Origin: Butyrivibrio proteoclasticus
GTDB taxonomy: Bacteria > Bacillota > Clostridia > Lachnospirales > Lachnospiraceae
Assembly: GCF_900115735.1 (NCBI RefSeq)
Contig: NZ_FOXO01000023.1
Coordinates: 1 to 64,000 of the forward strand
DNA: 64,000 nt
Reading direction: 5' to 3'
A program made the position numbers and the translations under genes. Below the pieces are notes generated by a model. The model was not told the DNA's origin, ran no database searches, and worked only from the letters and a program-made list of their open reading frames with translations. Shown in pieces: positions 18,383 through 27,262 of this stretch. Positions within the stretch are counted from its first letter, which is position 1. Every line of letters starts with the position of its first letter.

Positions 18383-18411
18383 TTGGTTTTGGGATCAAAA
18401 TAGGCTATATT
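18383..18411 (+). promoter_or_regulatory. Likely promoter of the papain-fold gene pair
   Basis: TTGGTT (18383-18388) and TATATT (18406-18411) are spaced by 17 bases and lie just upstream of the gene at 18433. The leader would be very short. The rest of 18187-18382 is AT-rich and shows only a weak inverted pair ATCACAAT/ATTGTGAT (18271 and 18323). Confidence 0.5.
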
Positions 18412-18432
18412 GTAATTATTGAGGGCAAGTTA

Positions 18433-19068
18433 ATGAAGAAGATACCATATGGTGGAATTACCAATATTTCAAAATATCTGTTTGATAAATACGGGGAAAA
18501 AGGCGTCTTTTTAAAACGTGGAAGAGCTATTGCGATGAACAGTAAATCAATGGCGCAAATTAGTGGCAGAGTCACCAGAAACTGTTCTGTTGTTGCAGTT
18601 ACAAGAGTGCTTGACTATTATGGAAAAAAAGGTCTTGTCCCAGGAATTCCCGATGATATTTCACAGACATATAAAGTTGTTGAGGAAATTGCAGAAAGTT
18701 ATGGTTATACTGATAAAAGAGGCACTATTCCTTTTTTTATTTCAGGTATAGCAAGAGAAGCCTTTGAAACCTACGGTGTTAAGACAAAATGCAAAGGTGT
18801 ATATGTTTTTAGTTTTGAAAAACAGGTAAAAGAGGAAATTTCAAATGGCAGACCTGTTATCATGAATATAGCAAGAGGCTTCTACAAGGACCATACAATA
18901 GTCGTTGTGGGATACAGTATTTGGAGAGTAAAGGGGAAGGATTATCCTATGTTAAGGGTCATTGACGGATGGAAAAGCGGATATCATTATATAGATTATG
19001 AGGCCTTTTCCAGAGATTTTTCCCAATCGGTTTTTGGGTCATTTAATACAATAACTGTTATAGGTTAG
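18433..19068 (+). CDS. C39-like papain-fold protein, possible cysteine peptidase
   Basis: The 211-residue protein has the order of residues expected of a peptidase C39-like fold: a Cys in VTRNCSVVAVTRVLDYYG (about residue 56), a His in YKDHTIVVVGY and an Asp in RVIDGWKSGYHY. There is no signal peptide and no transporter domain. It is followed after ten bases by a membrane-anchored C1A protease, so the two are likely cotranscribed and may share a substrate or form a maturation pair. The family call rests on the triad order alone. Its substrate is unknown. Confidence 0.68.
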   Translation: MKKIPYGGITNISKYLFDKYGEKGVFLKRGRAIAMNSKSMAQISGRVTRNCSVVAVTRVLDYYGKKGLVPGIPDDISQTYKVVEEIAESYGYTDKRGTIPFFISGIAREAFETYGVKTKCKGVYVFSFEKQVKEEISNGRPVIMNIARGFYKDHTIVVVGYSIWRVKGKDYPMLRVIDGWKSGYHYIDYEAFSRDFSQSVFGSFNTITVIG

Positions 19069-19078
19069 AGGATGAAAA

Positions 19079-20881
19079 TTGAAAAAGAAAATATTGATCA
19101 TATCGGCAGTTGTAGTTGTTTTAATTACTGCCGCAATGTTATTAAATCATAATATTCATAAAGAGTTCAATTCATCAAGGAGAGATGAATATGTGCCAAA
19201 CAGGGATGAAGACCTGACCGTCGTTGATGGAAGTGAAGTAATTTATAATGAGGGAACTTCGAAAGAAGATGCGGAAGCTGTATATCATGAAGCTGTTGTT
19301 GGAGAAAGCAAAAACAATCCTACGTCATTAGATGTGCAAAACGTACGGGAGATTGTTATTCCTGAGGCGGTGCCGATTGCAGACGGAAAGTCGGGTGAGT
19401 TTTATAGCAATGAAGATTTTATAAATGTGATTCCAACAGATATTTCAACATTTTCCGGGAATGATCTTCCGACAAAATATGATTCAAGAGATGCAGATGG
19501 AAAGCGCTTTGTTACAGGGCCGGAGGATCAGGGATATTCATATCTTTGCTGGACGTATGCTGCACTTGGTGCAATAGAGAGTGATATTTTAAAACACAAT
19601 GAGGACCTGAATTATACAGATATCGATCTGTCTGAAAAACACCTGGCTTATTACAATGTTCATAAGGCAGAAGGAAAAAATCAGGGATATATAGAGGATG
19701 ACTACAGAGAACTTGTGAACGCTGATAATGAAGACGGCGCATGGATATTCGATTATGATTCTGGTTATGTTGCAGTTGGCGGTGTTACTGATTATTGCAT
19801 AAGCCTTTTAGCCGCATGGAAGGGGCCGGTTTCTGAAAAAGGAAATGATAAATTCAACAGCATGTACGGTCAGGATTTTCTTTTTAAAGAAAATGGAGAA
19901 AAACCTTCAGATGCCTTTGAGAGCAACTATCATGTTCAGGATGTGAGCCAGATATGTGCATCTGTCCAAAACAGGACATATGTAAAGCAGATGATTTTTG
20001 AGCATGGAGCTGTAACAGCAGGAGTAAATGCGGATTCTGTTTACTGGAAGGATCATAACAAAAATCTCTATTCTTACTTTGATGGAGAAAAGGCTCCTAC
20101 GCCTAATCATGAGATCCTTATTGTCGGGTGGAATGACGATTACCCTGCATCTGAATTTGGAGGAAAGCCATTAGGTGACGGAGCCTGGATATGCAAGAAC
20201 AGTTGGGGAACAAATGGCGGTGAAGGTGGCTTTTTTTACCTGTCATATTATGATGAGACAACATGTTCAAGTAATGTAGCTGCCTATAGCGTTTCTGTCC
20301 CTGAATCTGAAAACTGGTACGATAATAATTACCAGGCAGCAGGTTTTATAACTAATGTGGTAGATACGCTTGATGATGATAATAACTATGTATATGCTCT
20401 TACGGGTTCAAATAATCCATATGGAATGATGTATGAGGCTCAGGGAGAGGAAATGCTTGAAGCCATTGGGTTGATGGCGATTGATAGTTATCAGCAATAT
20501 GATGTCGAAATCTATTTGAATCCTGAATTTGATGATGCGGGTATCGATATTCATAAGTTAAAAGAGCCTTCATGCACTCAAAAAATTTCGGCAATCAGCG
20601 GCGGATATCATACTTTTAAATTGGATGATGGCATTAAACTGGAGGAAGGAGATAATTTCTTCGTGATGATAAAGCCACATTCAAACGGAAGGCTTGTTTT
20701 TGAAAAAGCTGCTGATTATGTAAGTGAAGCCAATTATGATGAATGGAACAATTTAACGGGAAATATTCATAACCACTATGAAGCAAGCGGAGCATCATAT
20801 TATATCTCTGATGATGGAAAAATGATGGAAAAACAAAACGATAAAGATTTCTTTGTGAAAGCATATACAAAAAACCAATAA
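19079..20881 (+). CDS. Membrane-anchored papain-family (C1A) cysteine protease with lectin-like C-terminus
   Basis: The 600-residue protein starts with a basic N-terminus and a hydrophobic helix (about 5-22), so it is secreted or anchored outside. The catalytic domain (about 132-410) has the Gln-Cys motif DQGYSYLCWTYAALGA, the His in PNHEILIVGWNDDYP and the Asn in CKNSWGTNGG. The C-terminal 180 residues look like the beta-sandwich lectin-like domain found on such proteases. The start is TTG at 19079 because GAGG at 19069 is well spaced from it; a nearby ATG at 19072 is out of frame. It follows the C39-like gene by ten bases. A role in surface protein turnover or processing is inferred. Confidence 0.9.
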   Translation: MKKKILIISAVVVVLITAAMLLNHNIHKEFNSSRRDEYVPNRDEDLTVVDGSEVIYNEGTSKEDAEAVYHEAVVGESKNNPTSLDVQNVREIVIPEAVPIADGKSGEFYSNEDFINVIPTDISTFSGNDLPTKYDSRDADGKRFVTGPEDQGYSYLCWTYAALGAIESDILKHNEDLNYTDIDLSEKHLAYYNVHKAEGKNQGYIEDDYRELVNADNEDGAWIFDYDSGYVAVGGVTDYCISLLAAWKGPVSEKGNDKFNSMYGQDFLFKENGEKPSDAFESNYHVQDVSQICASVQNRTYVKQMIFEHGAVTAGVNADSVYWKDHNKNLYSYFDGEKAPTPNHEILIVGWNDDYPASEFGGKPLGDGAWICKNSWGTNGGEGGFFYLSYYDETTCSSNVAAYSVSVPESENWYDNNYQAAGFITNVVDTLDDDNNYVYALTGSNNPYGMMYEAQGEEMLEAIGLMAIDSYQQYDVEIYLNPEFDDAGIDIHKLKEPSCTQKISAISGGYHTFKLDDGIKLEEGDNFFVMIKPHSNGRLVFEKAADYVSEANYDEWNNLTGNIHNHYEASGASYYISDDGKMMEKQNDKDFFVKAYTKNQ

Positions 20882-20900
20882 TAGAACATAACAACAAAAG

Positions 20901-20927
20901 AGAGACGATGGGGAGTCGTCTCTTTTT
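20901..20927 (+). terminator. Terminator after the C1A protease gene
   Basis: The arms AGAGACGA/TCGTCTCT form an 8-bp stem, followed by a T-run. Its seven-base loop TGGGGAG is identical to the loop of the hairpin in the structured element that follows at 20947. Confidence 0.85.
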
Positions 20928-20946
20928 GCTTCACAAGATTTTTTTT

Positions 20947-21030
20947 GGGAGGAGGGCTGCTAATTGGGGAGATTAACAGCCCAGGTATGAAAAAAGTTTT
21001 GTTGGGGGAGTGAGAATTTTTATTCTCACT
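20947..21030 (+). ncRNA. Structured intergenic element, copy A
   Basis: The element starts with GGGAGGA, then a hairpin GGGCTG(C)TAAT / ATTA(A)CAGCCC with loop TGGGGAG (20954-20982), a linker ending in GAAAAAAGTTTTGTTGGGGG, and a second hairpin GTGAGAAT/ATTCTCAC with a T4 loop (21010-21029). A second copy lies at 21539. The loops and linker are nearly identical while both stems differ by compensating changes, which indicates a conserved RNA structure. There is no long T-tail. I do not recognise it as a named RNA family. Strand is inferred from neighbouring genes. Confidence 0.7.
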
Positions 21031-21187
21031 AGATATATCGGTGGGTTAATAAAATACTTAACAGTATTTAGATATAAAATATCAACGAATTATAATAGAT
21101 TAATTTGTGCAAATGTGTTAGAACAGACGTTTGAAATAAATACAATAATGTGTTATATTGTGTTTAGTAAAAAGTGAGGTACAACAT

Positions 21188-21499
21188 ATGGCAAAGAATG
21201 AAAAAGAACTTGATGAGATTAGTACAACAGACAAGCTTAAGGCTTTTAAAATTCTAAAAGATTCGGGATTGCGTGTAGAATTTAATGGTAGTGGTGTTCC
21301 AACTGTTATTTGTGCAGGCGCTGATGAAATAGATAAAACATTAAAAAATGTCAAAAAGCTACTTAAGGAAATCAGATATACAGGAAGCTTTGGTGTCAGA
21401 GCACCCAGAAAAACAGATATGATTGGAACTGATGATACTACAGAGTTAGCAGAAGACATGACAGAAAAAAGAGAAGAAATAGAGAGCCTTACAGCATAA
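21188..21499 (+). CDS. Small conserved hypothetical protein
   Basis: The 103-residue protein has no signal peptide, membrane helix or cysteine-rich motif. It has a charged N-terminal helix, a strand-rich centre (LRVEFNGSGVPTVICAG), a helix (EIDKTLKNVKKLLKEI) and an acidic tail. I recognise no function; similar short proteins seem to occur in Lachnospiraceae. The ATG at 21188 is supported by GTGAGGT; the frame is open upstream to a TTG with no ribosome binding site. It sits alone between two copies of the structured element, which suggests that element and gene may have moved or be regulated together. Confidence 0.75.
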   Translation: MAKNEKELDEISTTDKLKAFKILKDSGLRVEFNGSGVPTVICAGADEIDKTLKNVKKLLKEIRYTGSFGVRAPRKTDMIGTDDTTELAEDMTEKREEIESLTA

Positions 21500-21513
21500 G
21501 TCCAAAAGAAAAA

Positions 21514-21538
21514 CCACCTTTTAAGGTGGCTTGTTTTT
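21514..21538 (+). terminator. Terminator after the small hypothetical gene
   Basis: The arms CCACCTT/AAGGTGG (21514-21529) form a compact hairpin followed by CTTGTTTTT. It directly precedes structured element copy B. Confidence 0.82.
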
Positions 21539-21622
21539 GGGAGGAGGGGTCGACCAGTGGGGAGCCGATCGACCCAGTATGAAAAAAGTTTTGTTGGGGG
21601 AGTCAGAAGTTTTTCTTCTGAT
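21539..21622 (+). ncRNA. Structured intergenic element, copy B
   Basis: Same architecture as copy A at 20947. It has GGGAGGA, a hairpin GGGTCGA / TCGACCC (21547-21575) closing on loop TGGGGAG, the same linker GAAAAAAGTTTTGTTGGGGG and a final hairpin TCAGAAG/CTTCTGA with a T5 loop (21603-21621). Both stems have changed with pairing preserved, and the internal C.A mismatch (554/568) is kept in position. The remaining 230 bases to trpS are AT-rich with no T-box or other element that I can recognise. Confidence 0.7.
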
Positions 21623-21850
21623 AGACTATATAATAAATGCTAAATTTGGACAAAATGTGTACGGTTTATAAATTAAAAATAAAGTAAATCGAAATAATAA
21701 ATAATATTGTAACGAAATATAGTTTATTTGTTCTTGGGGTATTATTATTAAAGAGACAATACAGATTGTATCTAAACATAAAATAATGTATTATAGAATT
21801 CGTATTTGCATTTAAATACAGATAAGTTTTGTGAGGAGATATTTTTTGAA

Positions 21851-22945
21851 ATGAGTAAGATTATTTTAACCGGCGATCGTCCTACGGGTAAGCTTCATGT
21901 TGGACATTATGTGGGATCACTTCGCAGAAGGGTAGAGCTTCAGAATTCGGGGGAGTTTGACAAGATCTTTATTATGATCGCTGATGCTCAGGCACTTACA
22001 GATAATGCTGATAATCCTGAGAAAGTTCGCCAGAATATCATAGAGGTTGCACTTGATTATCTTTCAGTCGGACTTGATCCGGCTAAATCAACATTGTTTA
22101 TTCAGTCTCAAATACCTGAGCTTACTGAACTGACATTTTATTATATGAATCTTGTTACAGTATCCAGACTTCAGAGAAATCCTACAGTTAAGTCTGAACT
22201 TCAGATGAGGAACTTTGGAACAAGTATTCCTGTTGGTTTCTTTACATATCCTATAAGCCAGGCAGCGGATATTACAGCGTTTAAGGCTACAACTGTTCCT
22301 GTTGGTGAGGATCAGGAGCCTATGCTTGAACAGTGTAAGGAAATTGTCAGAAAGTTTAATTCAGTATATGGTGAGGCCTTGGTTGAGCCTGAAATTCTTT
22401 TACCTGATAATGCAGCATGCCTACGACTTCCTGGCATAGATGGCAAAGCTAAGATGAGTAAGTCACTTGGTAATTGTATTTATCTTTCAGAAGAGCCGGA
22501 TTCTATCAAGAAAAAGGTTATGAGCATGTTCACAGACCCTAATCATTTGAGAGTTGAGGATCCCGGACAGGTAGAAGGCAACCCTGTATTTATTTATCTT
22601 GATGCTTTTGCAAAGGATGAACACTTTGCTGAATTTGCTCCTGAGTACTCATGCCTTCAGGAGATGAAGGACCACTATCAAAGAGGTGGTCTTGGAGACG
22701 TCAAAGTTAAGAAGTTCCTTAATAACGTTATCCAGGCTGAACTTGAACCTATCAGGAACAGAAGAAAAGAGTTCCAAAAGGATATTCCATATGTATATGA
22801 TGTGCTTAAAAAGGGAAGCGAAGTAGCTAAAGAGGTTGCGGCTCAGACTCTTTCAGATGTCAAGGACGCAATGAGGATTAACTACTTTGATGATAAAGAA
22901 CTAATAGCTATGCAATCTGCAAAATATGAGGAGACGGTTGACTAA
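21851..22945 (+). CDS. trpS: Tryptophanyl-tRNA synthetase
   Basis: This class-I synthetase charges tRNA-Trp. The HIGH-type motif is in [16 protein letters not shown] and the KMSKS loop in [10 protein letters not shown]. At 364 residues it is slightly longer than the classic 330, which is usual in clostridia. The ATG at 21851 begins the conserved N-terminus [19 protein letters not shown] lies 12-13 bases upstream, a long spacing. The frame is open 15 codons further up to a TTG that lies before that site. Its stop overlaps the glgA start by one base. Confidence 0.95.
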   Translation: MSKIILTGDRPTGKLHVGHYVGSLRRRVELQNSGEFDKIFIMIADAQALTDNADNPEKVRQNIIEVALDYLSVGLDPAKSTLFIQSQIPELTELTFYYMNLVTVSRLQRNPTVKSELQMRNFGTSIPVGFFTYPISQAADITAFKATTVPVGEDQEPMLEQCKEIVRKFNSVYGEALVEPEILLPDNAACLRLPGIDGKAKMSKSLGNCIYLSEEPDSIKKKVMSMFTDPNHLRVEDPGQVEGNPVFIYLDAFAKDEHFAEFAPEYSCLQEMKDHYQRGGLGDVKVKKFLNNVIQAELEPIRNRRKEFQKDIPYVYDVLKKGSEVAKEVAAQTLSDVKDAMRINYFDDKELIAMQSAKYEETVD

Positions 22946-24390
22946 TGAAGAACATATTATTTGTAGCTTCTGAAGGTGTACCATTTATCAAGACTGGCGG
23001 TTTGGCTGATGTAGTAGGCTCTCTGCCCAAAAATATTGATAAGAGATATTTTGATGTTCGTGTAGTATTACCATTATACAAATGTATAAATCAACAGATG
23101 AAAGAGAAGATGGAGTATATTTCCAACTTCTATATGGACTTTCACTGGAAAAATGAATACGTTGGTATTTTTAAGGCTGAGGTTGACGGAATAAAGTATT
23201 ATTTTATTGACAATGAATTCTATTTTAATGGAATGAAGCCTTATGGAGATGATGTAGTATTTGAGATTGAGAAATTTGCTTTCTTTTCAAAAGCAGCTCT
23301 TTCAATCCTGCCTGTTATTGATTTTAGACCTGACATTATTCACTGTCATGACTGGCAGACAGGACTTGTTCCGGTTTATTTAAAAGAGAGATTCCAGGGA
23401 AGTGAGTTCTACAGAGGAATCAAGGCAATAATGACTATCCATAACCTGAAATTCCAGGGAAAATGGGATATAAAAACAGTTCAGGACATTACAGGTTTGC
23501 CGGATTATTTCTTTGCACCTGATAAATTGGGACTTTTCAAAGATGCCAACCTTCTAAAAGGCGGTATTGTATATTCTGATGCAATTACAACTGTAAGTAA
23601 GGCATATGCAGAAGAAATCAAGACTCAGTTTTATGGAGAGGAACTTGATGGCCTTCTTCGAGCAAGAGCCGGAGATCTCAGGGGTATTGTAAATGGAATA
23701 GACTATGATGAGTTTAACCCATCAACAGATAAGTATATTCCTTACAAATATGATGCAATAAGTTTTCGCAAGGAAAAGGTTAAGAATAAGCGTGCTTTGC
23801 AGAAAGAACTTGGTCTTAAAGAAGATGATAAGTGTATGATGATTGGTATTGTATCAAGACTTACTGATCAGAAGGGCTTTGATCTTATTAACTATGTTCT
23901 TGATGAACTGTGTCAGGATGCGGTTCAACTCGTTGTTCTTGGTACAGGTCAGGAGCAGTATGAGAATTCTTTCAGACACTTTGACTGGAAGTACAATGAC
24001 AAAGTTTCTGCAAATATTTATTATTCAGAACCAATGTCGCACAAGATATATGCGGCTGCAGATGCGTTTCTGATGCCATCTTTATTTGAACCCTGTGGAC
24101 TTTCTCAGCTTATGGCGTTAAGATATGGTACAATACCGATTGTAAGACAGACAGGTGGTCTTATTGATACTGTTGAGCCTTACAATAAGTATGAGAGTAC
24201 AGGTACAGGATTTGGATTCCTGAACTATAATGCTCATGAGATGCTTGGAACCATAAGGGAAGCAGAGCATGTATTCTACGACCAGAAGCGCGAATGGAAC
24301 AAGATGATAGACCGTGCAATGGCAGTTGACTTCTCTTGGAAAGTTTCCGCAGAAAAATATCAGGAGATGTACGATTGGCTACGCCCTTGA
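22945..24390 (+). CDS. glgA: Glycogen synthase (ADP-glucose type)
   Basis: The 481-residue GT5 protein elongates alpha-1,4-glucan from ADP-glucose. It has the N-terminal ADP-glucose site KTGGLADVVGSLPK, a His-Asp segment HCHDWQTGLVPVY, and the C-terminal EPCGLSQLMALRYGTIPIV with the catalytic Glu. Its ATG overlaps the trpS stop by one base, so translation is coupled, although the two functions are unrelated. No other glycogen genes are nearby. Confidence 0.95.
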   Translation: MKNILFVASEGVPFIKTGGLADVVGSLPKNIDKRYFDVRVVLPLYKCINQQMKEKMEYISNFYMDFHWKNEYVGIFKAEVDGIKYYFIDNEFYFNGMKPYGDDVVFEIEKFAFFSKAALSILPVIDFRPDIIHCHDWQTGLVPVYLKERFQGSEFYRGIKAIMTIHNLKFQGKWDIKTVQDITGLPDYFFAPDKLGLFKDANLLKGGIVYSDAITTVSKAYAEEIKTQFYGEELDGLLRARAGDLRGIVNGIDYDEFNPSTDKYIPYKYDAISFRKEKVKNKRALQKELGLKEDDKCMMIGIVSRLTDQKGFDLINYVLDELCQDAVQLVVLGTGQEQYENSFRHFDWKYNDKVSANIYYSEPMSHKIYAAADAFLMPSLFEPCGLSQLMALRYGTIPIVRQTGGLIDTVEPYNKYESTGTGFGFLNYNAHEMLGTIREAEHVFYDQKREWNKMIDRAMAVDFSWKVSAEKYQEMYDWLRP

Positions 24391-24398
24391 CCTAATTT

Positions 24399-26060
24399 AT
24401 GAAAAGTAGTATTAAAGAAAATAATTCAAAAAAGAATCTTTTAAAACAGGCTGGTATTCTTGCGATAGCAGGCATTATCTCAAGAATTATCGGCCTGTTA
24501 TATGGTAGTCCGCTGGCAGCAATCATAGGTGATGAAGGAAATGGTTATTATGGAGCTGCTTATGCGGTGTATACCATAGTTCTTCTAGTATCTTCATATA
24601 GCATTCCATCTGCTATGTCCAAGATTATTTCAGGTAAACTTGCTGTAAAAGAATATAAAAACGCTCATAAGATATTTAAGTGCGCTATAATCTATGTTTT
24701 GATTGTGGGCGGAGTGGGGAGTCTGGTGCTCTTTTTTGCTGCAGATATTTTAGTTGCCGGACGATCAGCTACAGTCCTTAGATTTTTTGCCCCTACAATA
24801 TTCCTTTTTGGATTTTTAGGAGTTTTGCGTGGCTATTTTCAAGCTCACAGGACTATGGTGCCAACTTCAGTTTCTCAGCTTCTTGAGCAGATTTTTAATG
24901 CAATCGTCAGTGTTGGAGGAGCCATTGTTCTTACTAATATTGCAGGAACAGATGATCCATCAAAAAGGGCGGTATATGGTGCTATAGGTAGTGCGCTTGG
25001 AACAGGGGCAGGAGTACTTATAGCTCTTTTGTTTATGCTATTTGTTTATAACGTAAACAGGCCTGATATAAAGAAAAGAGTTCAGAAGGACACCCATGAT
25101 GAGATGGGGAATTCAGAGATATACAAAATGATATTTCTGATCGTGACTCCTTTTATCTTAAGTACCTGTATATATAATCTTTCAACGTTCTTAAATTCAA
25201 CGTTGTTTAGCAGGATTCTTATGCATGTAAAAAATATGGATGAGAGTGAAGTCGCATATATGTATGGCATATTCAATAGGAAGGCGATGGTTATCACAAA
25301 TCTTCCAATTGCTCTTGCAAGTGCGGCAGCTTCGGCTATGATACCTGAAGTATCAACAACATTTGCAAAGGGGGATACTGATGGCGCTGGCAATACAGTG
25401 TCAAAGGTAACAAGAATTATCCTGATGATTTCGATTCCTTGTGCAGTTGGGCTTTTTGTATTGGCGAAACCAGTGATGATGATTCTTTTTCCCCAGAGAG
25501 CTTCTCTTGATGAAGCTTCAATGCTTCTTAGATTTCTAGCCATAACTGTAGTATTTTATTCACTTTCTACAGTTACTAATGCAGTTCTTCAGGGAATCGG
25601 TCGAGTGAATGTTCCTGTTTTTAATGCTTTATTTGCACTTATCATACAAACTGTGGTACTTAGTGTCCTTCTTATTTATACTGATCTTGGTGATTTTGCC
25701 CTTTGTATAGTGACAATACTGTACTCGTTAATGATGTGCGTATTGAACAATGTGTTTATGCACAGATATCTGCCTGTGTACTATGATCTTAAAAAGACGT
25801 ATCTGTATCCGTCTGTTTCAGCATTGGTAATGGGAGCCTCTGCTTTTTGTGTCTATGAGCTGTTCGAATTTTTGTTTAGTTTTATTATTTTGAGTAAGTA
25901 TTTTGCAAATCTCTTTGCTACTTTTTTTGCAGCATTTATTGCATCTTTTGTATACTTTGCGGTTCTTATTAAGGCAGGCGGGGCAACAGAAGATGATATT
26001 AAGAGATTCCCTAAAGGGGCATCTATAGCCGGTATTCTGAAAAAGATAAAACTCTTGTGA
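24399..26060 (+). CDS. MATE/MurJ-like flippase of the SpoVB/polysaccharide transporter family
   Basis: The 553-residue protein has about fourteen hydrophobic helices. The start, with ILAIAGIISRIIGLLYGSPL and a GDEGNGYYGAAYAVYTI segment, is typical of the SpoVB/YtgP branch of the MOP flippase superfamily. These proteins move lipid-linked wall or polysaccharide precursors across the membrane. It could act as a MurJ/YtgP-like lipid II flippase or in spore cortex synthesis; the sequence alone does not decide. It begins eight bases after glgA. Confidence 0.87.
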   Translation: MKSSIKENNSKKNLLKQAGILAIAGIISRIIGLLYGSPLAAIIGDEGNGYYGAAYAVYTIVLLVSSYSIPSAMSKIISGKLAVKEYKNAHKIFKCAIIYVLIVGGVGSLVLFFAADILVAGRSATVLRFFAPTIFLFGFLGVLRGYFQAHRTMVPTSVSQLLEQIFNAIVSVGGAIVLTNIAGTDDPSKRAVYGAIGSALGTGAGVLIALLFMLFVYNVNRPDIKKRVQKDTHDEMGNSEIYKMIFLIVTPFILSTCIYNLSTFLNSTLFSRILMHVKNMDESEVAYMYGIFNRKAMVITNLPIALASAAASAMIPEVSTTFAKGDTDGAGNTVSKVTRIILMISIPCAVGLFVLAKPVMMILFPQRASLDEASMLLRFLAITVVFYSLSTVTNAVLQGIGRVNVPVFNALFALIIQTVVLSVLLIYTDLGDFALCIVTILYSLMMCVLNNVFMHRYLPVYYDLKKTYLYPSVSALVMGASAFCVYELFEFLFSFIILSKYFANLFATFFAAFIASFVYFAVLIKAGGATEDDIKRFPKGASIAGILKKIKLL

Positions 26061-26115
26061 TGCATTGTGTTTCATTTTGCATGCAAGTTTTAATGACATT
26101 ATGGAGGTAGACGTA

Positions 26116-27162
26116 ATGAAAAAAGCAAATTTAAAAAAATACACGGATTTTATTGTAAAAGAGACATCAGATCTTTTGAACATTGATTCTCCAACAGGAT
26201 ACACGAAAGAGGCTGCAACCTGGGTGAAAAATGAGTTCGAAAAGCTCGGTTTTAAGGCTGATCATACTAATAAGGGCGGAGTAATAGTTGACCTCACAGG
26301 AAAAGATAAAAAGAATGGCCTTCTTTTAGAAGCTCACACTGATACGCTTGGTGGAATGGTTTCTACTATTAAGTCAAATGGAAGGCTGCAGCTAACAAAT
26401 CTTGGTGGGATGAATCCTAATAACGCTGAAACTGAGAATGTTCGCATTGTTACAAAGTTTGATGGGATTTATGAAGGAACATTTCAGCTAAACAACGCAT
26501 CTATCCATGTAAATGGTGATTATAATGATACAAAGAGAACATGGGAAAATTGTGAAGTTGTTCTTGATGAAGATGTAAAGACAAAGGAAGATACAGAAAA
26601 GCTTGGAATCTCAGTTGGTGATTTTGTATGTTTTGAACCAAATGTAAGAGTTACAAAGACGGGGTATATAAAATCAAGGTTTCTTGATGATAAACTCAGC
26701 GTTGGAATCCTTCTTGGTCTTGCCAAGTATATAAAAGACAATAAGATAACTCCTAAAAGGGCACTTTATGCTCATATTACAGTTTTTGAGGAAGTTGGAC
26801 ATGGTGGAAGCGGAAGTGTTCCTGAAGGCTGTACAGAGGCAATCTCAGTAGATATGGGATGCGTAGGTGATGGGCTTACATGTACTGAGAGACAAGTCTC
26901 TATCTGTGCAAAGGACAGCGGCGGTCCTTACAGCTATGATATTGTACAGGGACTTATAAAGGCTGCTATGGACAGTGGAGCAGATTATGCTGTAGACATT
27001 TACCCTCACTATGGAAGTGATGTAGAAGCAACCCTCCGTTCAGGTAATGATTTAAAGCACGGTCTTATTGGCGCCGGAGTGTATGCTTCTCATGGATACG
27101 AAAGAAGCCATAGGGATGGAGCAGAGAATACATTAAGACTGCTCATTCAGTATTCGCTTTGA
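26116..27162 (+). CDS. M42-family aminopeptidase
   Basis: The 348-residue protein is a cytoplasmic di-metal aminopeptidase of the M42 family (glutamyl aminopeptidase/endoglucanase-M like, TET-type). Metal ligands and catalytic residues can be placed: the His in EAHTDTLGG, Asp in RFLDDKLSVG, the Glu pair in FEEVGHGGSG, Asp in VDMGCVGDG and a late His in HGYERSH. GGAGGT at 26103 supports the ATG at 26116; the frame is open upstream but without a ribosome binding site. It degrades peptides to amino acids. Confidence 0.9.
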   Translation: MKKANLKKYTDFIVKETSDLLNIDSPTGYTKEAATWVKNEFEKLGFKADHTNKGGVIVDLTGKDKKNGLLLEAHTDTLGGMVSTIKSNGRLQLTNLGGMNPNNAETENVRIVTKFDGIYEGTFQLNNASIHVNGDYNDTKRTWENCEVVLDEDVKTKEDTEKLGISVGDFVCFEPNVRVTKTGYIKSRFLDDKLSVGILLGLAKYIKDNKITPKRALYAHITVFEEVGHGGSGSVPEGCTEAISVDMGCVGDGLTCTERQVSICAKDSGGPYSYDIVQGLIKAAMDSGADYAVDIYPHYGSDVEATLRSGNDLKHGLIGAGVYASHGYERSHRDGAENTLRLLIQYSL

Positions 27163-27213
27163 TTTCTTTAAGAATAGTTAAGGTAATGCCCCAAAGATGA
27201 AATGGTAGAAAAT

Positions 27214-27256
27214 ATCCCATGTGAGTTTTTTTTATGGTTCTCACATGGGATTTTTA
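27214..27256. terminator. Bidirectional terminator between the M42 peptidase gene and rqcH
   Basis: The 12-bp arms ATCCCATGTGAG (27214-27225) and CTCACATGGGAT (27240-27251) close a T-rich loop and are followed by TTTTTA. It lies between convergent genes. Confidence 0.87.
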
Positions 27257-27262
27257 TAAAAA

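Noticed and set aside
21623..21850. T-box riboswitch upstream of trpS
   Set aside because: No specifier loop, AG-box or TGGN antiterminator sequence is found; the region is only AT-rich.
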